The notes beneath the pieces are model-generated. The model searched no databases. It was not told the DNA's origin and worked only from the letters and a program-made list of their open reading frames with translations. A program made the translations under genes and the position numbers. 64,000 bases of DNA from Ptychodera flava (taxonomy: Eukaryota > Hemichordata > Enteropneusta > Ptychoderidae): positions 2,108,001-2,172,000 of the forward strand of contig NC_091932.1 of assembly GCF_041260155.1 (NCBI RefSeq), written 5' to 3'. This document shows positions 12,501 through 23,219 of this stretch, piece after piece. Position 1 is the stretch's first letter; the number at the start of each line of letters is the position of its first letter.

Positions 12501-15500
12501 AATTGCTGAGAATCTCTTGTTATTCTCACCGCTGTCGGTGAGAATTTTTCAATTCTCACCGGTGAGCTGCGAGAAATGCACTCCTTGGTGAGAATAAAGT
12601 ATGATAACAGATTCTCACCGTCGAGACTGTAAATTCTCACCAAGCACGGTGAGAATGTATCATACTCATCATTCACTAGTGAGAATCAACCCGACTGGCA
12701 CTGGTGAGAATCAGCCAGATTCGCCGTTCATCGGTGAGAATCAACCAGACTCACCATTCACTGGTGAGAATCAGCCAGACTCGCTGTTCACTGTTCACCA
12801 GTGAACAGCGAGTCTGGTTGATTCCCACCTATGAACGGCAAGTCTGCTTGATAATTCTCACGAGTAAATGATGAGTCTGGTTGATTCTCACTGATGAACG
12901 GCGAGCCTGGTTAATTCTCACCAGTGAACAGTGAGTCGGTGATTCTCACAAGTAAATGATGAGAATGATAAGCTTACATTCTCATCGTGAAAATTACAAT
13001 TCTCACCGTGCTTGGTGAGAATTTCCAGTCTCACCGGTGAGAATCTGTTATCATACTTTATTCTCACCTAGAGTGCATTTCTCGCAGCTCACCGGTGAGA
13101 ATTAAAAAATTCTCACTGACAGCGGTGAGAATAACAAGAGATTCTCACCAATTGCGAGAAAGCGTCACTTTCTCGCTCCAGTCTCGCAATTTTTTCCTAT
13201 AGTGATTGTTACACTTTGCTTGATATGCACAGTAGTTTTGGACATTGGCTGACTTGTCAGTTTACTTCATGCAGGTTTATGACGACACTTTGTATGGTGG
13301 AACGATTGACTGGCCTGGTGGTCAAGTCCCATTAGATATGCCTCCATGTGGATTCTTTAATGAGCTTTGCCCAAGTGAGTAGTCGGTGGCAAAATACCTC
13401 CAAGTCTTCGTTTTCAGAACTGCATTAATTGTACGTGTAGTTTAAGACATTCGATTCAAGCATGGACAATCTATTGACCTACCACTTACTGTGACTAAAT
13501 CGCAACAGTTACCGATAAAATAGTATGTCCGATACAATTTCTATCAATGAATAAAAATACCTCACAAGTTTGTGATACTATTTATTTTATTCAATGTGAG
13601 TTCAATGTCTCTGACTAGATGACCTATGCCCATAGAAACTCACAGAACATTCTTAACGAGAAAAAATAATGTGCAAATTTAATCTTTCTTTCTTCTTCTT
13701 CTTTGACGCAGCAACCGACCTAACTCTTCCTATTGTTCTGCCGCTGTGTGGGGTGTTACTCTGCACTGGATTGGCAATATTCTATGTCTACAGGTAAGCA
13801 AACTTAGACAGTAGTTTGGAATATTCTATGTCAACAGGTAAGCAAACTTAGTAGTTTGGCAATATTCTATGTCTACAGGTAAGCAAACTTAGTAGTTTGG
13901 CAATATTCTATGTCTACAGGTAAGCAAACTTAGACAGTAGTTTGGAATATTCTATGTCAACAGGTAAGCAAACTTAGTAGTTTGGCAATATTCTATGTCT
14001 ACAGGTAAGCAAACTTAGTAGTTTGGCAATATTCTATGTCTACAGGTAAGCAAACTTAGTAGTTTGGCAATATTCTATGTCTACAGGTAAGCAAACTTAG
14101 TAGTTTGGCAATATTCTATGTCTACAGCAAGCAAACTAAGACAGTAGTTTGGCAATATTCTATGTCTGCAGGTAAGCAAACTTAGACAGTAGTTTGGCAA
14201 TATTCTATTACATGTACTCCTGGTAAGCAAACATAGACAATCGATCATCAACAAACATCATTACCTTGTGACACGCGTTCGAGTTCTGATCCTTTCCGTT
14301 CCCATGACAGACGCCAGAATATTTCAACGGGCAGCTTTTTCATTCACGTCTATTTTAGTCTTCTCGTCATATTGTCTGGGTGAAGTGAAGTATTGATAGT
14401 ACTTGATTTGACTAACACCCACTCATTCTCAGCCGTTCCTCCTTTTTATATACTGTTTTCCTAAAGCCTTGTTTTGATACTCGCGAAGACCCTTGATGGA
14501 GAATGATTAAACTCAGGTGTCAAGATAATGAGAAACTCATGCAAAATATGCAGTGTTGTAACAACAGCAACAGCTCAAAGGATACATTTGTTGAATTTAC
14601 TCAATATTTCGACTATTTTCCTACCAATTCATTCAGTGAGTTTTTGAGATGAATCATTGTGTGAGTTCATTGTTTCATCAATAGAAAACGGAAATACGAA
14701 GCCGAACTTGACAGTGTTGTCTGGAAGATACATTGGGATGATTTGAATATCAGAGGCGACCACAGGAAATCACAAGCTTTGTCTATGAAGAGTATGGTAT
14801 GTTCTCTGCTGAGTTTTGTGGTGCTATCAATATTAACTACTACCGGTATAGTGTTTATGCCTAAGCGCGCGTGCATGCGTGTGTGTATGTCTGCCTGTGT
14901 GTATTTGTGTGTTACCTGGCAGTTCCGATCAATTGAATTCAGACATTAACACTTCTTTAGATGTGTTTAAGTTGCATACGCACGACCTGATTCAAAAACA
15001 GTACTAGTGGGTAGAGTTACATAGAAGTCTTCTCCCAAAAAGATCTCTTATTTGTTGTCGTTGCCTGGTGCATTAGGAATACCACGACACTTAACAACAT
15101 GACATTAAAATATTTGATTCTCTCCACCATTGTTCGTAAGGGCTGTTCGAGGTGAACTGTTTAATATTTGAAATTTAACACATAAGTTAAACAGTAGAGG
15201 TACCAAGAAGTCGTCGCTTTCAAACTCCCATGCAAACTATTTCTGCGTTGGATACATTTTTTTATTTTTGGGGGACACACCCATCCATTATTCAAGTTTA
15301 GCATATTCAGAACTCCTTCCTATTTACAACACGACAACACAAACTAGCAGTTTTTTCCACGAAAATTTCAATGAAGATACACAAACATATAATAACTGCC
15401 TAACATTTCCCTCACAACAGATAATGAGTACAGTGTCACTGATACACAATCAAGAAGAACAACAAATCTTCACGAAGGTGGCATCGTACAAGGTAACTTA

Positions 15501-18500
15501 GACAGATACATCCTGAATACTGCCTGGCAACAACTAATATATGTCTTGTCAACCAATAGTGAAAGGAATATCGTATACCTAGTATTTCATCCGTTTAATT
15601 AAACGCTATTTCGGCGTAGTACGGAATTATTTCGGCCACACTCAGCTGACTAGACAGAAGCTTTTCCATTGATTAGAAGCTGATGCATATTGAGTTAAGT
15701 TAGACTGATAGTTACATACATGTCGGGTTTACTGGAGCCATTTTCACTTGCAGGGCAATATCTGTGCCATCAAAGCAGTCAACAAACATCACATTGATCT
15801 GAACAGAACTGCCCGGACGGAACTCAAAGAGGTAGATAAGACTCAACGCCTTGCCTATTCTTTTTATCACTCTGTGGTATATCATTTTGATGGTGGCTTA
15901 TTCAGTACAAGCTCATTCCAAAGTTCTCTAAAGGATTTTGTCACACTCACTTGTGTCCTTGACAAACCATTCTCAGTTTTTACCCTGAATTCTTTGCCTA
16001 CATGCTATAACGATTCTTAGACCCGTTCAACGAGAACTGATTTAAAGCTTATATCAAAGCTGCACGCCATAATCTCCAGTTATTCTAAAGAGAGGGCTTC
16101 ACCGATTTTTCCGGATTTTCCATGCAAGTTATCAAATATTCAATCAAATAAAACGTTTCTAGCCAATGAGATACAAACAGGAGTACATACATTTTGAACA
16201 AAGTTTTGGGAAGCCTTTCGCCGTCGCTGTAGCTGAAGTAAAGTCATTTACAATACAATTTAAAGTAGCATGGTATCAATGTGCGTGTAGCGGTACGCTT
16301 TACTCCGAACTTTATATACAATTACTCCATCCAATGAGCTTAGTATTTGAGATCACATCCAACTTGACGTCTACAAAGTCTCTGCCTTTTCGCGGTCATT
16401 AGTTCAGATAAAAAACGGAGTCTCCGTTTATGTCTGTGAACTTATTTGTTTTACCTTGCATAATGGGCGATATTGTATTCTTCAGATGAGGGATATGCAC
16501 CATGACAACGTGAACAAATTTATCGGAGCTTGTGTAGATCGCCACCATATTTGCATTTTGATGGAGTACTGTCCAAAAGGCAGCTTACAGGTAAAATTAT
16601 TATTATTGAAAATCACATCTACAACAAGAAGAGTAAATATTATTAAACCAAAAAATAAAAAATAAAAATAAAAGCTGGAGACGCAGAGACTCAAAGATAT
16701 GGAAGTCTCGTTTACTATTTTACAGTGCTAGATTGGCAGGTACATGGCGGCTGAGCGCTATTTGAATACAAATTTACATATACAGCTAAGTGTACTTATG
16801 AAAATTGACACAAAGTAGACAGCAGAGGACAACATAAAGATGAAATGCGACTGAAAGCTACAAAAAGTCGTATAAATATTCAGGGTAATTTCATTTTCTG
16901 ATTTGAGAAACTTTTACCCTCTCTAGCCATGTTTTACTAACTTGGATCCTACCTGGAGATATTGCTCATTTAAATTGCTGGTGGTTAATCGTATTAAGTT
17001 TTTGTCTCATTACGATAATGTTATTATTTTGTTTACTTTGTGTTTCAGGATATCCTAGAAAATGATGATATGAAGTTGGATCACATGTTTCTAGCTTCTT
17101 TGATCGCTGATTTGATGAAAGGAATGATTTATATCCACGCTGGTCCAATCAAATCTCACGGAAATCTCAAATCATCTAACTGCGTGGTTGATCACCGATG
17201 GGTCTTGCAAATTACTGACTATGGACTTCATGAATTCAAGAAAGGACAACTTCTAGTAGACGACTCTGAATACTCACAATATAGCAGTAAGTTACAACGA
17301 TACCACATATTCTGTTTCTCGTTCTGGGAAAATGGTTCAATCTCTCCTTTCATTATTTTGCCTGTAAAGAAGTGAACTTTCTTCTTCTCCAAAATGTGTT
17401 GAAATACCATGCATTAGCCTTGTGCATTGTATATAATATTCAATTTAATTGTTCATGTATGAATCCTGGTCCGGCCTTGAATTATTTTGTCAACAATAAA
17501 AATTGGCATAAAATTCTGTGAAGACAAGATGATCTCCAAGCATATCCGGTGTTCAGAGTAAAACAATGAGTGATATTTTAGAAAGAGACATAAAATAATG
17601 GAAACTACATAAAACATTACACATGATGGGGTTGCTGTCAACCGTCAATGTTTGGTGGAACTGACAACCGTCAATGTCTGATGGAACTGACAACCGTCAA
17701 TGTCTGATGGAACTGATAATCGTCAATGTCTGCTACAACTGACAACCGTCAATGTCTGATGGAACTGAACTGTCAACCGCCAATGCCTACATCTAATTAA
17801 TCATCGCACCGGTGTCTCTCATTGAACTAACATTTTATCTCATTTTATTTGCATATCTGATACAGTTGTCAACAATACAAAAAACATTCAAATTCGGCTA
17901 TGATAGTATTGATTCCCCAAAGCAACAATATTTTTATCTGTATTCAGAGTGGCAGACATGATAACTATTTAACGCCATTGAATCATGATAACTTGTCCCG
18001 TGATGCACCAGGGCTTCGCTACCTCCCACAGAAAACAGCCACATGGAAAAACATTCAATTTTAATCAGCCTACTAAGAAGTCTCTGAATTATCCTGAATT
18101 TGCTTATGTTGGTACTCTGTATTTTGCTTATGTGCGTACTCTGTATTTTGAGCAATTCTGTAAAGAAGATGGTCGAATTAAATTTGGAACACATTTACAA
18201 ACAACGGAAGACTGCAATGGTCAATACCCGGATGGTTCCCGGATGGAGAGTTTTGGATGAGCTGCACCATACCTACGACAGAGAATGATAAAGTTTATCC
18301 TGATACTAAAGAGGAAGAAATTAAACTGTATTTTGGAAGAAACGATGTTACCTTTGGCCTGTGAACAACTAAGATATTTACTTAAAAAATGATTGACTAT
18401 TATTGTTTATTCAATCAAAAGCGGAATTTTACTTCACTCATCCATTTGACAGGCACATAGATTCATGGGAAATATTGTATCTGTTGTCATTCCAAACTCC

Positions 18501-21500
18501 AATGGACACAAAGCTGAGGGATTTCCAATTTAAAATCCCCCACAACATATTGAGTAAAAATGTTAAACTTTCCAAATGAAACTACAAAAGAGAGAGTCCT
18601 TTCTGTGCATTTTGTAAGATTAAGGAATATAAAGACTGATTCATTAACTTCATGGCTGTGTCAACATTAAGTCATTTAGGGAAGGCCTCTTTATGTCGTT
18701 GAATAGATCTAAGCTTGGACTGTAAAACAGACCAGAAGTTTGGCAATATGTCCTTTGAGGCCAAAGTTTGTCATGTCTTGGTAACTTTCCTTTCATCTTA
18801 AGCTAAAAATACATTTACATTTGTTGCTGTCGAAAAGACATAGTAGATTTTATAGCACATAAAAGCTTTGTGCAGTTAATAGAAAATATTACGTGTAACT
18901 TCGATATTCGAGAGCTAAGATCTGACATTGAACAAAATAAGTCACATTAATATTTCGATGGGTAACAAGTTTCGTAATTTCACTAGCGGATAGCCAACTT
19001 CCAGATATTCTAAATTTGTAATGTCACCTCTTCCCGGAAACTCCAATAAAATGTTGAATACAAAGATCTTCCCATGATGCATTTATAATATATCTTTTTA
19101 TTCGACCAGGACTACTTTGGACTGCCCCAGAACATCTACGTCAAGGTAAACACATGCCACAGGACGGTTCACAGAAGGGTGATGTGTATTCTTTCTCAAT
19201 AATACTTCAGGAAATCTACGCACGCGCTCAGCCTTATCATTTGAACGAGGAGGACCCACACGGTAATGATTTTGTTTCATTCATGAACGTATACCTGATA
19301 TTACTAGATAAGATGGCATTTGGAACTGCTACAGAACAAATATCAATTGATTTCTGTCTTTGTCTGCCTTTAAATACGTCACGAGAATATCGCGTTTTTT
19401 ACAGTGTCCGTCTGAAGTACTGTTTGTCTTAGTTTTATTATCTTCGATGTTGTGTACAGATATCATCAAGAAGGTAAAAGCTGGTTCAGATCCACCCTAT
19501 CGTCCGGATGTCAGTGACGTCAATGAAGTTGCTCCTGAATGCGTTCTATCGACGATGAGACAATGCTGGGACGAGGATCCAAATGAGCGGCCAGATTTTC
19601 TCCATGTGAGAGAACTCTTGAAACCTTTACAGGAAGGATTGTAAGTCTTCTACTTTTATTTTCCATCTGTATATTCTCATAGTACATTTGATTGTCAGCG
19701 ATAGGAATCCCTTGACAGGTATGACTCCTTGGCTAATGTGACAAGCAGATCTCCACCTGTAACAAAAGAAGTGGCTATGAACACCCTGGTCGCGTTAGTT
19801 CAAAGATTGCAACGAGTCTGATGTACGTATACAGGTATTGAAAGTCTTTATCCTCGGGTGTACACCCTCAAGGATGTCATATCATAGAAGTGACGGCTAG
19901 TAGCTGACGATCAAGAATATTCCAAGAAAATGTTGACTCTCCGGATGATCAACATATTGTTGCATGTAAATGCTGCAGGAGTTTAACCATCATTGACACT
20001 GATGAACCATAAAAGTCTGTTTGTGAAATACAGTTTATTGTACTACTCTCAAAAATGGGATTTAAATGTTAAGTATTCAAGGTGTCAACACAGACCGTAT
20101 GTCACTGTTGACAACTGAATTCTAGTCCGAGCCAGAATCCGTATGTGAACATCAACATTCTATATTGTAAGCGATGCGTTGTGTTTGCAGTTTAACACTT
20201 TGAAATTGTTCATATTCTACGGTGAAGAATGAGCAAATCTACTTGCTTAAAGGAATGATTGTCTCCTTAACTTGCAGGAAATCTAATATCCTTGACAATA
20301 TGATTACATTGATGGAACGGTATACCAATAACTTGGAAGAATTAATTGAAGAACGAACTGATGACGTCAAACGGGAGAAGAAGAAGATTGATTCCCTTTT
20401 GAATCGTATGCTGCCACCGTAAGTAAATGCCGACCAACCCAGTGAACCTAGATAAATTATGAACGATGAAATTACCAGTTTATCTTTTTATATTTACTTT
20501 ATACAGTATCAATAATTTGCAATAAACATTTAAAATATTTCCTAAATTCAATTGATTCATATTTAAGAAATATTTTCCATTAAACTATAAAACCAAATCA
20601 AGAGGAAATTGGAAAAATTTCTAATGGAATGATTTACCCTTTATTAATTGTAGTCTCACGTTACTATGCAACAGTTGGTCTGTAAAGTTGTTACCATGGT
20701 TATTTTACTACCTTATCGATAATTTAGGTCAATATCTCGCCAACTGATGAAGGGTGTTCAAGTTGAACCCGAAGTTTATGAGACAGCCACCTTATTTTTC
20801 TCTGACATCGTTGGTTTTACCAAGCTGTCTGCTGCCAGCACACCAATCCAGGTAAAGTTATCAGAGATATAAATCTAACCCGAATAGACTTGTGTCTCTG
20901 TAGTTGACTGAACAGTCATACACCCTGCAATCTAGTACTATTTTGCCAGGGAGGTTTATTAATAAAATTACTCGATGCCGATTGGCCTGCCTTGTTTTTG
21001 GATGGACCGTGCCTTGATAGATTACCTTGATAGATTTCTTGTTCATGGTATCCATCTGACTAACTCATTCAGTAACGAATATACTGCACTGTATTGGTTT
21101 CAGGTGGTCAACATGCTGAACGATCTGTACACGCTGTTTGATTCGACAGTTGCCAACTACGATGTATACAAAGTCGAAACCATTGGTGATGCTTATGTCT
21201 TGGTATCGGGTCTACCTATTAGAAATGGAATCAACCACGCAGGTCAGATCGCCTCGGCTGCTTGGCACCTCCTAGAAGGAGTGCAAACGTTTCAAGTGCC
21301 ACATCGACCTGATGTAGTACTGCAACTGAGAATTGGAATTCATTCCGGTAATTTCAAATCACACTTTTCTTGGGCAATGAGTTCACTTCCTTTGATACTA
21401 GAGGTACATAGAAGGGTCAACATGTACAGGCAGTCGAGTAAAATGAAACGAAAGCCGTGAAACATCAGTTAAGTTAAACGATTATATGCTGATAGGTGTC

Positions 21501-21718
21501 GTGTACCAAGTGACAAATAGCTTAAAGCGTCAGCATCGACACAAATCTGTGTGTGACCAGAGTCTATCCATTTCATTTATCAGGGCAAATGCGTAAACTA
21601 AAAAAATGACAGTTTATAGACACGCAAATGTATACGAGAAACCGCAATGTGGGATATTATCATATTTTTGGTGTTCAACTTGAGAATTCACATGGCGACA
21701 TTACATGGATATATATCT

Positions 21719-21753
<35 letters not shown>

Positions 21754-21773
21754 ATATATATATATATTTATTA

Positions 21774-21837
<64 letters not shown>

Positions 21838-23074
21838 TATATATATATATATGGTTAGGATGCTAGTAAAGACGAGACATTTTTTTTTTTGCTGACATCA
21901 TAGGATATTGTGTAGCAGGAGTGGTTGGTTTGAAAATGCCTCGCTATTGTCTCTTTGGTGACACCGTTAATGCTGCAGCTCGTATGGAATCAAGCGGATT
22001 ACGTAAGTTTCTACCTCGAAACCAACGCAAAATTTTTGTCGCGAAATCATCTTTGGTGAATGGCAAATAAATGAGTATTTTCACATTATAAAATATGCGA
22101 AATTGGAATGACCGCGCATGCGCCAGTCGGAGTTCAGAGGGAGAGGCTAGAGGTATGAAAAGCTACTTCTTAGTTACATTCCTCAATATTAATACGCTAT
22201 TGTGCACCAAGTTAAGTGTTTCTAATAACAGTCCGTTGAGATAAATGCCACATTCTTCTGTACAAGAGACAACGATAGCTAAGTTGGATTCACTTATACA
22301 TGCTACACACATCACTTTTTATTTGTGAACATGCATTTTTTTGTTAACGTTCTTTGAACTTTCTCGATAGCCATGGAAGTTCACGTTAGTCCAGAATGTA
22401 AAGGCTTGTTGGATCAAATTGGTGGTTACACTTTGGAAGAAAGAGGACTTGTGAATATACCGGTAATCGATAAAAACGCACATTTTGACCAAACATTATT
22501 TACTTCATTACTTCATTTATCTTCAGTTTCATTGCACAAATATCTTATACGATACCTTCTGAAATGTGAGGCGTTTATACCGAATGAATCAGACTCAAAG
22601 CTAAAAGCTTGACGAGAAATTGGATAGAGAAAATAAGCATGCAGCATTTCATATGGTATTACCAGTCAGTGCCAAACTGAGACGTATTACAGTAATCTTT
22701 GTCACAGTAAGAAGTCAGACACTTGGATTCGTGTTAGACTTTGCGATGAAATTGATTAAGAATATTCCAACGTTAGACTCAAGGGTTGACGATTGGTGGA
22801 CATTACTCATAAAGGGATACTGTTCTGCTCTTCATTCTACCGTATAATAGTCACGTGATTAAAATAATATATGATGGAGAACGATCAGTCTTATCTGTTG
22901 CTTCAGGCCGAACACATCGACACTTTCATGATCTTTGTTGATTCACAGAATGTTTATTTATCCTATTAACTGACAGATTATAAATATGACATCTGTTGAT
23001 TTCAGGGTACTGGTGAAATCGTTACCTACTGGATGAAAGGTCAAGATCTAAGGTACAAAGTGGAAAGAAAATGA
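3927..23074 (+). CDS. Gene A: NPR-like receptor guanylate cyclase (22 exons, 1081 aa)
   Basis: Single-pass plasma-membrane receptor predicted to bind an extracellular peptide and convert GTP to cGMP inside the cell. Joining the 22 exons listed separately gives 3246 nt with every phase consistent and no internal stop. Layout: signal peptide (about 1-27), ANF-receptor-type ectodomain (about 36-485), membrane helix (about 490-511), pseudokinase (about 550-825), coiled-coil linker (about 828-870), cyclase domain (about 885-1060). Pseudokinase marks are HGNLKSSNC in place of HRD and DYGL in place of DFG. Cyclase marks are FSDIVGF and VETIGDAY (metal-binding Asp; Glu for guanine) and [11 protein letters not shown] (Cys for guanine). 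The length matches vertebrate NPR1/NPR2 (about 1050 aa). The ATG sits in a good context (accATGG) and opens a clear signal peptide. Introns 1, 3, 5, 6, 8, 10-13, 16-18, 20 and 21 hold nothing I recognise apart from a short hairpin in intron 6. Exact orthology to NPR1, NPR2 or another family member cannot be settled by eye. Confidence 0.93.
4479..4648 (+). CDS. Gene A exon 2
   Basis: Codes aa 79-135, with [15 protein letters not shown], which corresponds to the GPGC motif of NPR ectodomains. Acceptor CTACAG, donor TTT|GTAAGT, phase 0 at the end. Confidence 0.92.
5619..5702. repeat. 21-bp tandem repeat, 4 copies
   Basis: Four near-identical copies of ATCAGACCAGGCATTCAAAA-type units within intron 2 of gene A. 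Confidence 0.85.
6290..6385. repeat. Cluster of ACCACAAATGTAATAA-type motif (forward)
   Basis: About four copies of ACC(A/G)(C/T)AA(A/T)(T/G)GTAA(T/A)AA spaced 20-25 bp apart. The same motif appears in reverse at 7280-7400 and in both arms of the large palindrome further right (43920-44110 and 52010-52190). Confidence 0.65.
7280..7400. repeat. Cluster of TTACATTTATGG-type motif (reverse of the 6290 cluster)
   Basis: About four copies of TTACATTTATGGTTG-like sequence, inverted relative to the 6290 cluster and about 1 kb from it. The inverted pairing suggests subterminal repeats of a mobile element, but no terminal repeats were found. Confidence 0.6.
7703..7803. repeat. Short fold-back repeat
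   Basis: AATAAATCACACCCAGCGAC on the left pairs with GTCGCCGGGTGTGCTTTATTA on the right around a roughly 60-nt loop. It looks like a remnant of a non-autonomous DNA element. Confidence 0.5.
8088..8397 (+). CDS. Gene A exon 3
   Basis: Codes aa 136-238 and starts FCDDEVSD. It includes [20 protein letters not shown], the typical second lobe of the ANF-receptor domain. Ends in phase 1 at A|GTAAGT. Confidence 0.92.
8872..9015 (+). CDS. Gene A exon 4
   Basis: Codes aa 239-286 ([20 protein letters not shown]...). 144 nt, phase 1 in and out, the same length as exon 4 of gene B. Acceptor CTCTGCAG, donor G|GTAATT. Confidence 0.9.
9207..9301. repeat. (TA)n microsatellite
   Basis: Almost pure TA dinucleotide run in intron 4 of gene A. 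Confidence 0.95.
9449..9522. repeat. (TA)n microsatellite
   Basis: Second TA run in intron 4 of gene A, about 150 bp after the first. Confidence 0.95.
9657..9820 (+). CDS. Gene A exon 5
   Basis: Codes aa 287-341, starting [16 protein letters not shown] and ending GDGFGD. Acceptor CTGTCAG, donor GAC|GTAAGC, phase 0 at the end. Confidence 0.9.
10376..10511 (+). CDS. Gene A exon 6
   Basis: Codes aa 342-386, including [17 protein letters not shown]. Two N-glycosylation sequons (NLT, NST). Acceptor AATTAG, donor A|GTGAGT, phase 1. Confidence 0.9.
10929..11125 (+). CDS. Gene A exon 7
   Basis: Codes aa 387-452, with [18 protein letters not shown], closely matching KSWRLYDAFSHLTFG in gene B. Acceptor ATTACAG, donor TGG|GTAAGT, phase 0. 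Confidence 0.9.
11126..13274 (+). other. Gene A intron 7 (2.1 kb)
   Basis: Contains a short (AAAAC)n run at about 11450-11475 and the large GTGAGAAT fold-back array listed separately. The rest holds nothing I can name. Confidence 0.8.
12451..13204. repeat. Fold-back array built from GTGAGAAT / ATTCTCAC
   Basis: Two arms of about 220 nt (12451-12670 and about 12965-13204) are near-perfect reverse complements and begin with CACAATAGG or CACTATAGG. The roughly 300 nt between them is itself made of ~30-bp units such as GGTGAGAATCAACCAGACTC, first in one orientation and then in the other. The 8-mer GTGAGAAT or its complement occurs about 23 times. No conserved ORF is present, so this looks like a non-autonomous fold-back element with internal satellite structure. 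Confidence 0.85.
13275..13374 (+). CDS. Gene A exon 8 (juxtamembrane cysteines)
   Basis: Codes aa 453-485, ending [11 protein letters not shown], the membrane-proximal cysteine pair found in NPR receptors. Phase 1 end at A|GTGAGT. Confidence 0.92.
13712..13793 (+). CDS. Gene A exon 9 (transmembrane helix)
   Basis: Codes aa 486-512: [19 protein letters not shown] followed by LAIFYVYR. Acceptor GACGCAG, donor CAG|GTAAGC, phase 2. The end of this exon is copied in the minisatellite that follows it. Confidence 0.92.
13770..14232. repeat. 41/44-bp minisatellite that duplicates the exon 9 end and its 5' splice site
   Basis: About eleven copies of a unit that runs from the last ~23 coding nt of exon 9 through CAGGTAAGCAAACTTAG. 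Spacing alternates between 41 and 44 bp. Nine copies keep an exact CAGGTAAGCA donor, with GT at 13794, 13838, 13879, 13920, 13964, 14005, 14046, 14087 and 14172. One further copy has CAGCAAGC and the last is degenerate. The real exon boundary is the first copy, which agrees with gene B. Confidence 0.93.
14685..14796 (+). CDS. Gene A exon 10
   Basis: Codes aa 513-550, starting [16 protein letters not shown], the basic stretch just inside the membrane. Acceptor CAATAG, donor ATG|GTATGT, phase 0. Confidence 0.92.
15421..15492 (+). CDS. Gene A exon 11
   Basis: Codes aa 551-574 ([20 protein letters not shown]...), start of the pseudokinase domain, with no GxGxxG loop. 72 nt, as in gene B. Confidence 0.9.
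15754..15831 (+). CDS. Gene A exon 12 (pseudokinase VAIK-like lysine)
   Basis: Codes aa 575-600, with [14 protein letters not shown]; the lysine equivalent to the kinase ATP lysine is kept. Donor GAG|GTAGAT, 78 nt as in gene B. Confidence 0.9.
16486..16590 (+). CDS. Gene A exon 13 (pseudokinase hinge)
   Basis: Codes aa 601-635: [18 protein letters not shown], then [14 protein letters not shown]. 105 nt, phase 0 on both sides, as in gene B. Confidence 0.93.
17049..17286 (+). CDS. Gene A exon 14 (pseudokinase catalytic-loop remnant)
   Basis: Codes aa 636-714, with [12 protein letters not shown] and ITDYGL. The catalytic Asp of HRD is Asn here, as in NPR receptors. Donor A|GTAAGT, 238 nt as in gene B. 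Confidence 0.93.
17639..17787. repeat. 26-bp tandem repeat, 5-6 copies
   Basis: CAACCGTCAATGTCTGATGG-type units in intron 14 of gene A. The last copy is offset by about 5 bp. Confidence 0.85.
18100..18770 (+). mobile_element. LINE fragment (L1/Tx1-like ORF2 C-terminus) in gene A intron 14
   Basis: Broken frames on the + strand read [20 protein letters not shown] and then [15 protein letters not shown], with CAFC soon after. This is the pattern near the C-terminus of L1/Tx1-type LINE ORF2 (a [15 protein letters not shown] block followed by a CxxC motif). Several stops interrupt it, so it is a 5'-truncated dead copy in the same orientation as gene A. The clade is a guess from the motif; both ends are approximate. 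Confidence 0.6.
19110..19262 (+). CDS. Gene A exon 15
   Basis: Codes aa 715-765: [12 protein letters not shown], then [16 protein letters not shown], the APE and DVWSFG equivalents of the kinase fold. 153 nt as in gene B, phase 1 in and out. Confidence 0.93.
19460..19640 (+). CDS. Gene A exon 16 (end of pseudokinase)
   Basis: Codes aa 766-825, with [15 protein letters not shown] and LLKPLQEG. Donor ATT|GTAAGT, phase 2. Reading on past it would stop at once, which supports the splice. Confidence 0.92.
20278..20418 (+). CDS. Gene A exon 17 (dimerisation coiled coil)
   Basis: Codes aa 826-872: [20 protein letters not shown], then [14 protein letters not shown] and LLNRMLP. This is the conserved signalling helix between pseudokinase and cyclase. 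141 nt as in gene B. Confidence 0.93.
20728..20851 (+). CDS. Gene A exon 18 (cyclase, first metal-binding Asp)
   Basis: Codes aa 873-914, with [19 protein letters not shown]. Donor CAG|GTAAAG, phase 0. Confidence 0.94.
21104..21347 (+). CDS. Gene A exon 19 (cyclase core, guanine-selecting Glu)
   Basis: Codes aa 915-995, with [30 protein letters not shown] and RIGIHS. Both the Glu (GTP specificity) and the Asp (second metal site) are present. Confidence 0.95.
21718..21852. repeat. (TA)n microsatellite
   Basis: Long TA run with a few interruptions in intron 19 of gene A, 51 bp before exon 20. Confidence 0.95.
21904..22002 (+). CDS. Gene A exon 20 (cyclase, guanine-selecting Cys)
   Basis: Codes aa 996-1028, with [20 protein letters not shown] and RMES. 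Acceptor CATAG, 99 nt as in gene B. Confidence 0.93.
22371..22462 (+). CDS. Gene A exon 21
   Basis: Codes aa 1029-1059: [19 protein letters not shown], then [10 protein letters not shown]. Acceptor CGATAG, donor CCG|GTAATC, phase 0. Confidence 0.9.
23006..23074 (+). CDS. Gene A exon 22 (C-terminus and stop)
   Basis: Codes the last 22 aa, [18 protein letters not shown] and onward, ending in TGA at 23072-23074. The G(K/T)GEI.TYW motif is the family's usual C-terminal strand. The tail is 10 aa shorter than in gene B. Confidence 0.93.
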   Translation, partial: GTGEIVTYWMKGQDLRYKVERK

Positions 23075-23191
23075 AAGTCTCTAACCAAGAAAACTAAACC
23101 AGGCTTCATCACTGATGTCAATAATAGGCGTTAACGTGTCTATAACATGTAACATTTGCTGAATTGTATTGTACCTGGTAAATAACAACTC

Positions 23192-23219
23192 AATAAAACC
23201 AATCTGTCGAATCAATAAA
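23192..23219 (+). terminator. Gene A poly(A) signals
   Basis: AATAAA at 23192-23197 and again at 23214-23219, about 120-145 nt after the stop codon. Either could define the mRNA 3' end. Confidence 0.7.

Noticed and set aside
17287-17375. ORF running past gene A exon 14
   Set aside because: The read-through has no homology; the donor at 17287 and the match to gene B fix the exon end.
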